A stretch of DNA of 58,690 nucleotides, from positions 1 to 58,690 of the forward strand of contig JAAZVP010000011.1 in assembly GCA_018623495.1 (NCBI GenBank), in the 5' to 3' direction. Below the pieces are notes generated by a model. It did not search any database. It had not been told where the DNA came from and saw only the letters and a program-made list of their open reading frames with translations. Source of the DNA: Halothiobacillus sp. GTDB lineage: Bacteria > Pseudomonadota > Gammaproteobacteria > JAAZVP01. The position numbers were made by a program, and so were the translations under genes. Shown here piece by piece: positions 17,905 through 25,604 of the stretch. Position 1 is the stretch's first letter, and each line of letters opens with the position of its first letter.

Positions 17905-18797
17905 TCAGTTGATATTTAAAGCTGAAGCGAGCTCTTCCTGTATTTGTTCATTTTGGCCAGATGTACCAACACGAGGATTCACACCCCACTGAGCTGTGTG
18001 TACCAGCAAGTTGCGCTCTTCCGATGTGGACATAAACGCAAAGCGGACGATTGTTCCGATTACTTTACGATCCCGTCTCTCATAAACCCTTTGCCAAACA
18101 GGTGCAAAGCGTTCAATGAGTTTGTTCATTAAGCGGTCGACTGATTGGAGCAAATGCGCATCATTTTCCCGGAAGAAGATGCGATCCCCCGGGTTGAAGA
18201 TTTTCGATACATCAAGGGCGACCATTCCTCTATGCCCCGAACCTGTCTTCTTTTTGAAGACCTCTTCTAGTTGGCGTGAGGCTTTTCTGACGTTTTTCTC
18301 AATTTTTTTTCAGACGTTACGCGCTTGCACTCGACCCAAATTTTTCTCCCGCCAAAAAACACCCCGGTATCTGAGGGCGCATCGAGAATTGCGGATGCAC
18401 CTCTAGATGGTGCATGGAGTTTTGCCGCAACCAAGGCCTCAAAAAGAAAGTTCCTAGCTGTTGCCAAAGCTGGAGTCTCTTCCTCCAAATTTATTGGGCC
18501 ATTCACTGCATTATTGAGCTTCGTGACAATCGCCTCAAGCGTTTCGACGGGAACATCTTTAAAGGCTTTGTAGACGCTCACAAAGTCATGAATTTCCAGC
18601 ATCGAATTCACGAAGCTCGGAAAGATTCTCCTTCCCTCTTCAATCGTCGCTGTCCTGTATGAATCAGTCCAATAGCTGACGATCCTCTGGTAATGCGATG
18701 TGCGTCCAGCTCCAAGATTGACCCCAATTTTCCGCATCCATTCAAGGGCAGAAGTATAGCTTTCTAGGATGCCCTCATACGATTCAGAGTCGATCAT
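17905..18797 (-). pseudogene. PD-(D/E)xK nuclease-like gene split by a one-base frameshift
   Basis: The first part (18797 to 18267) gives 176 residues, then stops. Adding one base at the A8 run (plus-strand T8, 18303–18310) joins it to the second frame and yields about 297 residues ending at 17905. Candidate active-site residues are Glu120 (helix NFLFEALVAAKL), Asp139 or Asp143, and Glu156-x-Lys158 (KIWVECKR), as in restriction-endonuclease-like folds. The reconnected region reads RQLEEVFKKKTGSGHRGMVALDVSK. The ATG at 18797 is only 10 bases from the integration core and has no ribosome site, typical of a first cassette. It may be truly broken, phase-variable by slippage, or a sequencing error. 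Confidence 0.7.
18303..18310 (-). repeat. A8 homopolymer at the frameshift
   Basis: Eight A on the coding strand (TCTG then A8 then TTGAG). Nine A, or a -1 slip, would restore the long reading frame of the nuclease-like gene. Confidence 0.8.
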
Positions 18798-18807
18798 AAT
18801 GTCGAAA

Positions 18808-18814
18808 ACCTAAC
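18808..18814 (-). other. Integron core site GTTAGGT at the 5' edge of the array
   Basis: A perfect GTTRRRY on the minus strand, at the exact point where base composition changes. The flanking GCGCAGCAGGGGT upstream of it is GC-rich host-like sequence. Confidence 0.55.
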
Positions 18815-19338
18815 ACCCCTGCTGCGCTCACCATCTCCGACCGCCGCTCCCGTCGGCCTGTCCGGCTTGCTGCGCACGGCGCCTGGCCGGGGCAGGCGGA
18901 ACGGCTCATGGCCATCGGCATGCCTGACTCGATGGATGTCGGGAGCGGTGCGGGTGGGCAAGGCGGGGCCGGGGGAACGCGGGATGGTCCCTGGACGGTG
19001 GGGATGGCGCCAGGATGGATTCGGCGGCGGGCCGGGAACGGCCGTGGGTCGGTCGGTGTTTCGGGCGCGGAACGGTGGCATCGCTGACCGTCCTTGGTGG
19101 TCTCTCGGTTACGTTATTCGGGGGCGTGGTGGGGTGTCAATCGGGGGTTTCGGTTGGCGGGGTAATTGGGGTTCCGGGGATGGGTTCGCCTGCGGGGGAG
19201 GCTGGTACGCGGGCGGTTTCCCGGCCGGTTTCGCGCAGGCAATGAGCCGGGATGCGCCCTGGAAGATTCGCGCCGCGGACGGCGCTCCCACGGGGATCGC
19301 TTGGCGGCTCTTCCAGCTGTCAGCTTCGAGCTTCCGGC
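18815..19338. other. Intergenic stretch right of the cassette array
   Basis: About 520 bases of GC-rich sequence. Open frames on both strands are Pro/Arg- or Gly-rich, without start signals or recognisable motifs. No integron integrase, attI-plus-promoter arrangement or tRNA is visible. It lies downstream of the catabolic operon (which ends at 19339) and upstream of the first cassette. Confidence 0.6.
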
Positions 19339-20538
19339 TCAGGAGAAGTCCTGTCGTTCCATCCAGGGGATGATCCGGTCGAAGGCTTCCTGGATCTGTT
19401 CCCTGGGCAGCGAGTAGCTGATGCGCAGGGCGTTGTCGCTGGATTCGCCGAAGGTGTCGCCGGGGATGGTGCACACGCCGGTCTCGCGCAGCAGGCGCAG
19501 GGCGACGTTGCTGCCGGAGATGCCTTCGGGCAGCGCGGGGAAGATGTAGAAGGCGCCGTCGGGGCGGTAGCCGGTGAGGTGGGGGGTCTTGTCGATCAGT
19601 TCCACCAGCAGGTCCCGGCGCTTGGTGTATTCGTCGATCATGTCGGCGACGAAGCTCCGGTCGCCCTTGAGGGCGGCCACCCCGCCCCACTGGCAGGGGG
19701 TGTTGGCCACGGTGGTGGTGAACATGTGGTAGCGGCGCAGCTTCTTGATGGCGGCCTGGCTGGCGATCATCCAGCCCACGCGCAGGCCGGCCATGGAGAA
19801 GGTCTTGGAGAAGGAGGAGACCACCATGATGTTGTCGAGGTCGCAGGCGGCGCTGAGCACGCTGGTGTAGGGCTGGTCGTCGAACACGAGGTGGTCGTAG
19901 ACCTCGTCGCTGATGATCTCCACGCCGCGGAAGGCGGCCTCTTCGACGATGGCCTCGATGGTCTCGCGGGGGTAGACGGTGCCCGTGGGGTTGCTCGGCG
20001 AGTTGAGGACGATGGCGAAGGTGTTGGGGCCGATGGCGTCGATCACTTCCTGGGGATCGAGCTGGTGGTTGTTCTCGGCGTGGGTGGGGATGTGGTGGAC
20101 GGTCCCGCCGTTCATGCGGATCAGCGGGGCGTAGAGCTGGAAGGCGGGATCGGGGACGATGAATTCCCGGTCCGGCGCGGAGGTGGCGGTGAGCGCCAGG
20201 TAGATGGCCTCGGTGGCCCCGGTGGTGACCAGGATGTTGTCCGGGGAGAGTTCGCGGCCGTAGCGCTCGCCGTAGTACTCGGCCAGGGCGTCGAGGAGCT
20301 CGGGCAGGCCGGCGTCCATGGTGTAGCCGGTCTGGCCGGCCTCGAGGGAGTCGCAGACCGAGCGGGTGATGTGACCGGGCGTGGGCAGGTCGGGCTGGCC
20401 GATGGAGAGGTGGATGACGTCGTCCATCTCGGCGGCCATGTTCACCATCCGGCGGATGCCGGGCACCGGGATGGTGAGCAGCGAGGGGTTCCAGATCGGG
20501 TCCTCGGATTCGTAGAACTCGAAATCCATCCGGTTCAT
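19339..20538 (-). CDS. PLP-dependent aminotransferase, class I/II
   Basis: 399 residues, fold-type I. PLP-binding Lys245 in SSFSKTFSMAGLRVGW, Asn183 in SPSNPTG, and Asp211/Tyr214 in SDEVYDHL are all present, as is a C-terminal Arg in ALRISYS for the substrate carboxylate. It transfers an amino group between an amino acid and a 2-oxo acid; the specific substrate is not readable. Its ATG overlaps the amidase stop as ATGA, so the two are translationally coupled. It is the last gene of the six-gene catabolic operon. Confidence 0.93.
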   Translation of the reverse strand: MNRMDFEFYESEDPIWNPSLLTIPVPGIRRMVNMAAEMDDVIHLSIGQPDLPTPGHITRSVCDSLEAGQTGYTMDAGLPELLDALAEYYGERYGRELSPDNILVTTGATEAIYLALTATSAPDREFIVPDPAFQLYAPLIRMNGGTVHHIPTHAENNHQLDPQEVIDAIGPNTFAIVLNSPSNPTGTVYPRETIEAIVEEAAFRGVEIISDEVYDHLVFDDQPYTSVLSAACDLDNIMVVSSFSKTFSMAGLRVGWMIASQAAIKKLRRYHMFTTTVANTPCQWGGVAALKGDRSFVADMIDEYTKRRDLLVELIDKTPHLTGYRPDGAFYIFPALPEGISGSNVALRLLRETGVCTIPGDTFGESSDNALRISYSLPREQIQEAFDRIIPWMERQDFS

Positions 20539-21962
20539 GCCTCGGCCTCCGGGACGTGGTGGAACAGCGCGGGACGACGGTCGGTCAGTGGCGCGGCCTC
20601 CTGGTAGGCATGGCCGGCCTGGAGGACCTGCTTGTCGGCGAAACGCGGGCCGACGATCTGCAGGCCCACGGGCAGGCCGTCGCCGGTGAAGCCGCAGGGG
20701 ACGGAGAGCGCGGGCTGGCCGGTCATGTTGAAGGGGAAGGTGAACGGCGTCCAGGTGGGCCAGCGGGTGCTGGGCCAGTCCTCGGGGACCTCGCGCCCGG
20801 CACCGAAGGCGGTGATGGGCAGCGTGGGGGTGAGCAGCAGGTCGTACTTCTGGTGGAAGTTGGCCATGCGCTCGGCCAGGCCCACTCGCTCCTTCTGGGC
20901 GTCGAGGTAGTCGAGCATGCTCAGGCGGCTGGCCTTGTCGGCCACGCGCACCAGGGCGGGGTCCATGAGTTCGCGCTTGCGGGTGCCCATCTCCGAGAGC
21001 GCGTGGGCCGCACCACCGTAGAACAGGTGGCCGAAGGCGCCCAGGGGATTGGCGAAGCCGGGATAGGCCTCGCTCAAGTGGGCACCGAGCTCCTCGAAGC
21101 GGTGGGCCGCGGCCTCGACGATGCGCTCGATCTCGGGGTCGAGGTCGGCGTAGCCGAGGTTGGGGCACCAGGCGATGCGCAGGCCCTCGACACCGGCGTC
21201 CAGGTCCTCGAGGTAGTCGACGCCGCGGCGCGGGGCGGCCTGGCTGTCGCGGTGGTCGGGCTCGGTGAGCACGTTCATCATCAGCGCGCAGTCCTCCACC
21301 GTCCAGGTCATGGGCCCGGCGTGGGCCAGCCCGCCGAAGGGACTGGCCGGCCAGTGGGGCACCTCGCCGGTGGTGGGCTTGTGGCCGACGATGCCGCAGA
21401 AGCTCGCGGGGATGCGGATGGAGCCGCCGGCGTCGGTGCCCAGCGCCAGCGGGCCCATGCCCAGGGCCACCGAGGCGCCACTGCCTCCCGAGGAGCCGCC
21501 GGCGGTGCGCGACGGGTCCCAGGGATTGCCGGTGACGCCGGTCAGCGGGCTGTCGGTGACGCCCTTCCAGCCGAACTCGGGGGTGGTGGTCTTGCCCAGG
21601 GGGACGTAGCCGTTGCGCTCCAGCGCCGCCACGGCGGGCGAACGCTTGCCCAGGGTGGTCTCGGGCTTGATGGTCCGAGAGCCCTTGAGGGTGGGCCACA
21701 TGGGCGTGAAGAAGACGTCCTTGACCGCCACGGGCACGCCGTCGAGTGCCCCGCGCGTTCGCCCTTCCCGGTAGCGCTCTTCCGAGGCGCGGGCGTATTC
21801 CAGCGTGGTGTCGCGGTCGACCAGGCAGAAGGCGTTCACCTCGCCGTCGACCCGCTCGACCTGGTCCAGCGCGGCCTCGGTGGCCTCTACCGGCGAGAGA
21901 TCGCCCTGCCGGTAGGCGTTCAGCAGCTCCACGGCGGTCATTTCCAGGACGGTCTTTTCCAT
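20535..21962 (-). CDS. Amidase (amidase-signature family)
   Basis: 475 residues with the Ser-cisSer-Lys triad: Lys81 (VPVAVKDVFF), cis-Ser157 (RTAGGSSGGSGASVALG) and nucleophile Ser181 (GTDAGGSIRIPASF). It hydrolyses a carboxamide to acid and ammonia. The family includes GatA, but no gatB or gatC is nearby and the context is catabolic, so a free-standing amidase is more likely. GGGGAGGC precedes the ATG at 21962. Fifth gene in the operon, overlapping the aminotransferase by four bases. Confidence 0.93.
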   Translation of the reverse strand: MEKTVLEMTAVELLNAYRQGDLSPVEATEAALDQVERVDGEVNAFCLVDRDTTLEYARASEERYREGRTRGALDGVPVAVKDVFFTPMWPTLKGSRTIKPETTLGKRSPAVAALERNGYVPLGKTTTPEFGWKGVTDSPLTGVTGNPWDPSRTAGGSSGGSGASVALGMGPLALGTDAGGSIRIPASFCGIVGHKPTTGEVPHWPASPFGGLAHAGPMTWTVEDCALMMNVLTEPDHRDSQAAPRRGVDYLEDLDAGVEGLRIAWCPNLGYADLDPEIERIVEAAAHRFEELGAHLSEAYPGFANPLGAFGHLFYGGAAHALSEMGTRKRELMDPALVRVADKASRLSMLDYLDAQKERVGLAERMANFHQKYDLLLTPTLPITAFGAGREVPEDWPSTRWPTWTPFTFPFNMTGQPALSVPCGFTGDGLPVGLQIVGPRFADKQVLQAGHAYQEAAPLTDRRPALFHHVPEAEA

Positions 21963-21989
21963 TCTCAGCCTCCCCTCGATGGGCCGGCC

Positions 21990-22958
21990 CTAGCCGGCAT
22001 AGCCCCGCCGCTTGTCGACGAGGTTGACCAGCGGGTCACCCCGACGCCAGCGGCGGAAGTTTTCCACGAACTGCTCGCCCAGCGCGGCGCGCCAGCCGAT
22101 GAAGTCACCGGCCATGTGCGCCGAGATCATCACGTTGGGCATGTCCCAGAGCGGGCTGTCCCCGGGCAGCGGCTCGGTGTCGAAGACGTCCATGGCCGCA
22201 CCGGCGATCTCGCCGGCGTCCAGGGCATCCACCAGGTGGTCGGTGACCACGATGGGCCCGCGGCCGACGTTGATCAGCCGCGCGCCGGAATCCATGCGCT
22301 CGAAGGCGTGGCTGTCGAACAGCCCCCGGGTCTCGTCGGTGAGCGGCGCGGTGATCACCACGAAGTCGAAGTCCGGCAGCAGCTCGTGCAGGCGGTCGTT
22401 GGCATGCACGGCATCGAAGACGCGGTCGGCGCGGGCCTCCTTGGAGGTACCTTCCACCTGCAGGCCGGCGGCCTGGAGCAGGCGGGCGACGTCGGTGCCG
22501 ATGGACCCCGCCCCCACCACCAGCGCCCGGCGGTCGCGGATCAGCTCGGTCTCGCGGTGGACCCAGCGGTGCTCGCGCTGGTAGCGCAGGTTGCCCAGGG
22601 TGTCCTTGGCGAACATCAGCACCGCCCCCAGCACGTACTCGGCGATGCCGAGGTTGAACACCCCGCGGGCGTTGGTGACGGGGATGTCGCTCTCCACCAG
22701 CCCGGGGAACATCAGGGCGTCCACCCCGGCGCTGGTGGCGTGCACCCAGTCCAGCCGGGTGCGCTCGGACCAGGCGCGCTCGAGCATTTCGGTGCGAAAG
22801 TCGGTGACCACCAGGATGTCGGCCTCGCGCAGGCCGGCGCGCAGCTCGTCCTCGTCGCGGACGTGGCGGATCTCGGCCTGGTCGGCGATGCCCTCCAGGC
22901 CCGGCAGGTCCGGCTCGTCGGCGGCCGTGAGAACACAGATTCGGGGCAGATCCGGCAT
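21990..22958 (-). CDS. D-2-hydroxyacid dehydrogenase (NAD(P)-dependent)
   Basis: 322 residues. Rossmann motif VVGAGSIGTDVARLL near residue 150. The catalytic trio of the D-isomer-specific family is Arg in INVGRGPIV, Glu in FDTEPLPGDSPLW and His in ISAHMAGD. It interconverts a D-2-hydroxy acid and a 2-oxo acid. It belongs to the shorter GhrA-like/CtBP-like branch by general look; substrate unassigned. It lies between the class III aminotransferase and the amidase in the operon. Confidence 0.92.
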   Translation of the reverse strand: MPDLPRICVLTAADEPDLPGLEGIADQAEIRHVRDEDELRAGLREADILVVTDFRTEMLERAWSERTRLDWVHATSAGVDALMFPGLVESDIPVTNARGVFNLGIAEYVLGAVLMFAKDTLGNLRYQREHRWVHRETELIRDRRALVVGAGSIGTDVARLLQAAGLQVEGTSKEARADRVFDAVHANDRLHELLPDFDFVVITAPLTDETRGLFDSHAFERMDSGARLINVGRGPIVVTDHLVDALDAGEIAGAAMDVFDTEPLPGDSPLWDMPNVMISAHMAGDFIGWRAALGEQFVENFRRWRRGDPLVNLVDKRRGYAG

Positions 22959-23034
22959 CGGGTCTCCTCGGTTGGTTCGCTGGGCCCGCCCCGAGGGGGC
23001 GGGTCGGTCGAGGGGCGACGGGCGCGGTCCTTGC

Positions 23035-23077
23035 CCCTCACCCCGGCCCCGCTCCCCGCCCGGGGCGGGAACCCCAC
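23035..23077. repeat. Diverged REP-like palindromic element
   Basis: CCCCTCACCCCGGCCCCGCT is followed by a GC-rich palindrome (CCCCGCCCGGGGCGGG). The lead phrase matches that of the element at 8437, with several substitutions. It sits in the 170-base gap between two operon genes, where transcripts would read through it. A second palindrome, CCCGCCCC/GGGGCGGG, lies near 22985–23004. Confidence 0.5.
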
Positions 23078-23128
23078 CGGGACAGGGGCAGGACCGGTTG
23101 GCGTTGCCGCCTCCGGGTTCGCGGGGTT

Positions 23129-24376
23129 TCAGTCCTTTTCCAGGGCGCGCCGGAAGCGGGCGATGCCCTCCTCGATCTCCTCGGCATCGGCCACCAGCGG
23201 CGGCAGCCAGCGGATCACCTGGCCGTGGGTGCCGCAGCGCAGCAGGAGCAGGCCCTCGGCCTCGGCCGCCTTGACCAGGTGGCCGGCGCGCTCGCCGTCG
23301 GCACGACCGGCCTGGTCGACGATCTCCATGCCCTGCATCAGGCCCAGGCCGCGGATGGTGTCCACCTCGGGGTACTCGTCGGCGAGCGCGTCCAGCCGGG
23401 CGTGCATCAGCCGGCCGTTTTCCGCGGCCCGGTCCACCAGGTTTTCCTGCTGGATCACGTCCAGGGTGGCCAGGCCGGCGGCGCAGGCCACCGCGTTGCC
23501 CCCGTAGGTGCCGCCCTGGGAGCCGGGCCGGCCACGGGCCATGAGCTCCCGCGGGGCGGCGATGGCGGAGAGCGGGAAGCCGGAGGCCAGGCCCTTGGCG
23601 GTGATCACCACGTCCGGGGTGATGTCGAAGTGCTCGTGGCTCCAGAAGCGGCCGGTGCGGCCGTAACCCGCCTGGATCTCGTCGACCACCAGCAGCAGGC
23701 CGTGGGCGTCGCAGCGCTCGCGCAGACCCTGCATGAACTCGCGCCCGGCCGGGTAGTAGCCGTACTCGCCCTGGACCGGCTCGATGAACACCGCGGCGGT
23801 GTCGTTGGGTGCGCTCTGGGTCTGGAGCACGTGGTCGAACTCCGCCAGGCAGAAGCGCTCGGCCTCCTCCTGGCTCCAGCCGTAGCGGTAGGCATGGGGA
23901 AACGGGCTGTGGACCACGCCGGCCATCATCGGGTGGAAGCCGCTGCGTACCTTGGGGGTGGAGGTGGTCAGCGAGGCCGCGCCCACGGTGCGACCGTGGA
24001 AGCCGCCGTCGAAGGCGATGATGTTGCTGCGCCCGGTGGCGTGGCGCACCAGGCGGATGGCCATCTCCACCGCCTCGGAGCCGGAGTTGACGAAGGCCAC
24101 GCTGTCGATGTCGCCGGGCAGCACGTCGTTGAGCCGGTCGGCCAGTTCCAGCATCGCCGGGTGGGCCACGGTGGTGTACTGGCCGTGGATCAGCCGGCCC
24201 ATCTGTTCCCGGGCGGCAGCGACCACCCGGGGGTGGCAGTGGCCGGTGCCGGTCACGCCGATGCCGGAGGTGAAGTCCAGGTAGCGGCGGCCGTCGCGGT
24301 CCTCGAGCCAGGCGCCCTCCCCGCGCTCGGCGATGATGTCGCTGGATTGCTGCAACAGCGGTGACAGATGGCTCAT
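23129..24376 (-). CDS. Class III aminotransferase (GABA/omega-amino-acid type)
   Basis: 415 residues. PLP-binding Lys261 in VITAKGLASGFPLSA, Asp232 in VVDEIQAGYGRTG, the phosphate-binding NSGSEAVEMA region (about 97–106), and the conserved EPVQGEYGYYP segment. Class III enzymes move terminal amino groups, as in GABA, beta-alanine or ornithine, producing a semialdehyde. That fits the aldehyde dehydrogenase gene at the head of the operon. GAGAGG seven bases upstream supports the ATG at 24376 over the GTG at 24382. Confidence 0.94.
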   Translation of the reverse strand: MSHLSPLLQQSSDIIAERGEGAWLEDRDGRRYLDFTSGIGVTGTGHCHPRVVAAAREQMGRLIHGQYTTVAHPAMLELADRLNDVLPGDIDSVAFVNSGSEAVEMAIRLVRHATGRSNIIAFDGGFHGRTVGAASLTTSTPKVRSGFHPMMAGVVHSPFPHAYRYGWSQEEAERFCLAEFDHVLQTQSAPNDTAAVFIEPVQGEYGYYPAGREFMQGLRERCDAHGLLLVVDEIQAGYGRTGRFWSHEHFDITPDVVITAKGLASGFPLSAIAAPRELMARGRPGSQGGTYGGNAVACAAGLATLDVIQQENLVDRAAENGRLMHARLDALADEYPEVDTIRGLGLMQGMEIVDQAGRADGERAGHLVKAAEAEGLLLLRCGTHGQVIRWLPPLVADAEEIEEGIARFRRALEKD

Positions 24377-24422
24377 GCCCACACCTCTCGATGGTTGTTG
24401 ATGGCCGCCCCGAAAACGGGGA

Positions 24423-25589
24423 TCAATGGTGTTCCAGGTACTCGAGAATCGCCGCGGCGATCTCCACGGTGCCCCGCGGGGCGGGGCCGTGCTCGGCGAC
24501 GTCCGCCGCCACGGCCTCGTGCAGGGCGCGGCCGGCGGCCGCGGCGCGCTCGTCCGCCTCGCCGATCCAGCCCAGCAGCATGGCCGCCGAGAGCATGGTG
24601 GCCCGGGGGTCGGCCTTGCCCTGGCCGACGATGTCCGGCGCGCTGCCGTGGGTCGGCTCGAACAGCGGCGGGCGCGTGCGGTCGTCGGGATTGATGTTGG
24701 CCGAGGGCGAGAGGCCCATGCCCCCGGAGAGCACCGCCGCGAGGTCGGTGAGGATGTCGCCGTGGAGGTTGCTGGCCACCACCACGTCGAACTGCCAGGG
24801 GGCCTGGACGAACTTCATGCAGGCGGCGTCCACCAGCTCGTGGTGGACGGCGATGTCGGAAAACTCGCGGGCCACCTCGGCGAACACCTCGGAGTAGAGC
24901 TCGCCCCAGTGCGGCAGGGCGTTGCGCTTGGTGACCAGGCACACCTGGGCGCCGGCGGTCCCGCCGTCGGCGGTGGTGAACTCGCGCGCCGGGGCATGAC
25001 CCGCGTGGCGCGCGGCGAGGCGCTGCTCGGCGCGGCGAAAGGCGTGGCGCACCAGGCGCTCGGTGGCCCGGCGGGTGAACAGCTCGATCTGGGTGGCGGT
25101 CTCGTCGGCCCGCCCGGCGTGCAGGCGCCCGCCCTGGTTGACGTACTCGCCCTCGGAGTTCTCGCGGATCACCAGCATGTCCACGTCCCGGGCGCGGGCG
25201 TCGGCGAGATACTGCGGGGCGCCCTCCATCAGCCGCGCGGGCCGTTCGCAGGCCCACAGGTCGAAGCCCTTGCGCAGCTCCAGCAACGGTGCCAGCGAGA
25301 TGCCGTCCGGCAGCCAGTAGCGGTCGCGCTGGTGGCCCGGGCCGGGATCGCCCAGCGCCCCCAGCAGCAGGGCATCGTATCCGCCCAGTCGCTCGAGGGC
25401 GTCCTCGGGCATCATGCGCCCGTGCTCGCGGTGCCAGGCGGTGGCGGGCCAGGGAAGGTTGTCCAGCTCCAGCGGCAGGCCCTGCGCGGCCGCGGCGGCC
25501 TCCAGCGCCGGCAGGGTGGCATCGGTCACCTCGGGTCCGATGCCGTCACCCGGGAGGACGCCGACCTTCCAGTTACGTACTTCGGCCAT
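24423..25589 (-). CDS. Tartrate/isocitrate/isopropylmalate dehydrogenase family protein
   Basis: 388 residues of the metal-dependent decarboxylating dehydrogenase family. Visible are VLPGDGIGPEV at the N-terminus, VIRENSEGEYVNQGG in the substrate region, VTKRNALPHWGELY, the Asp-rich metal ligands in FDVVVASNLHGDILTDLA, and the NAD-binding EPTHGSAPDI. The IRENSEGEY pattern and the catabolic context point to the tartrate/D-malate dehydrogenase branch rather than leucine biosynthesis, since no leu genes are near. The exact substrate is inferred only. Second gene in the operon. Confidence 0.88.
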   Translation of the reverse strand: MAEVRNWKVGVLPGDGIGPEVTDATLPALEAAAAAQGLPLELDNLPWPATAWHREHGRMMPEDALERLGGYDALLLGALGDPGPGHQRDRYWLPDGISLAPLLELRKGFDLWACERPARLMEGAPQYLADARARDVDMLVIRENSEGEYVNQGGRLHAGRADETATQIELFTRRATERLVRHAFRRAEQRLAARHAGHAPAREFTTADGGTAGAQVCLVTKRNALPHWGELYSEVFAEVAREFSDIAVHHELVDAACMKFVQAPWQFDVVVASNLHGDILTDLAAVLSGGMGLSPSANINPDDRTRPPLFEPTHGSAPDIVGQGKADPRATMLSAAMLLGWIGEADERAAAAGRALHEAVAADVAEHGPAPRGTVEIAAAILEYLEHH

Positions 25590-25604
25590 CGGGGTTCCCT
25601 CCCA

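Larger units (their letters stand above)
16443..18814 (-). mobile_element. Integron gene-cassette array without integrase (CALIN-like)
   Basis: This block is clearly poorer in GC (about 38–52% in lines I counted, against about 65–70% around it). It holds four short genes all on the minus strand. It opens with a perfect core GTTAGGT (minus strand, 18814–18808), 10 bases before the first start codon. The genes are separated by sites with RYYYAAC- and GTTRRRY-like ends, two of them with internal imperfect palindromes. Genes lack their own evident promoters. No intI-like gene lies in the window; xerD at 322–1242 is a housekeeping Xer. Boundaries are set by the first core and by the end of the last attC-like site. 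Confidence 0.7.

Noticed and set aside
18794-19373. Open frames on both strands right of the cassette array as a possible integron integrase
   Set aside because: Pro/Arg- and Gly-rich translations with no tyrosine-recombinase motifs (no HxxR, no terminal Tyr box).
19252-23507. Two very long plus-strand frames (451 and 983 codons) opposite the catabolic operon
   Set aside because: Exact antisense of the aminotransferase, amidase and dehydrogenase genes, Gly/Val/His/Ala-rich, no recognisable domain.
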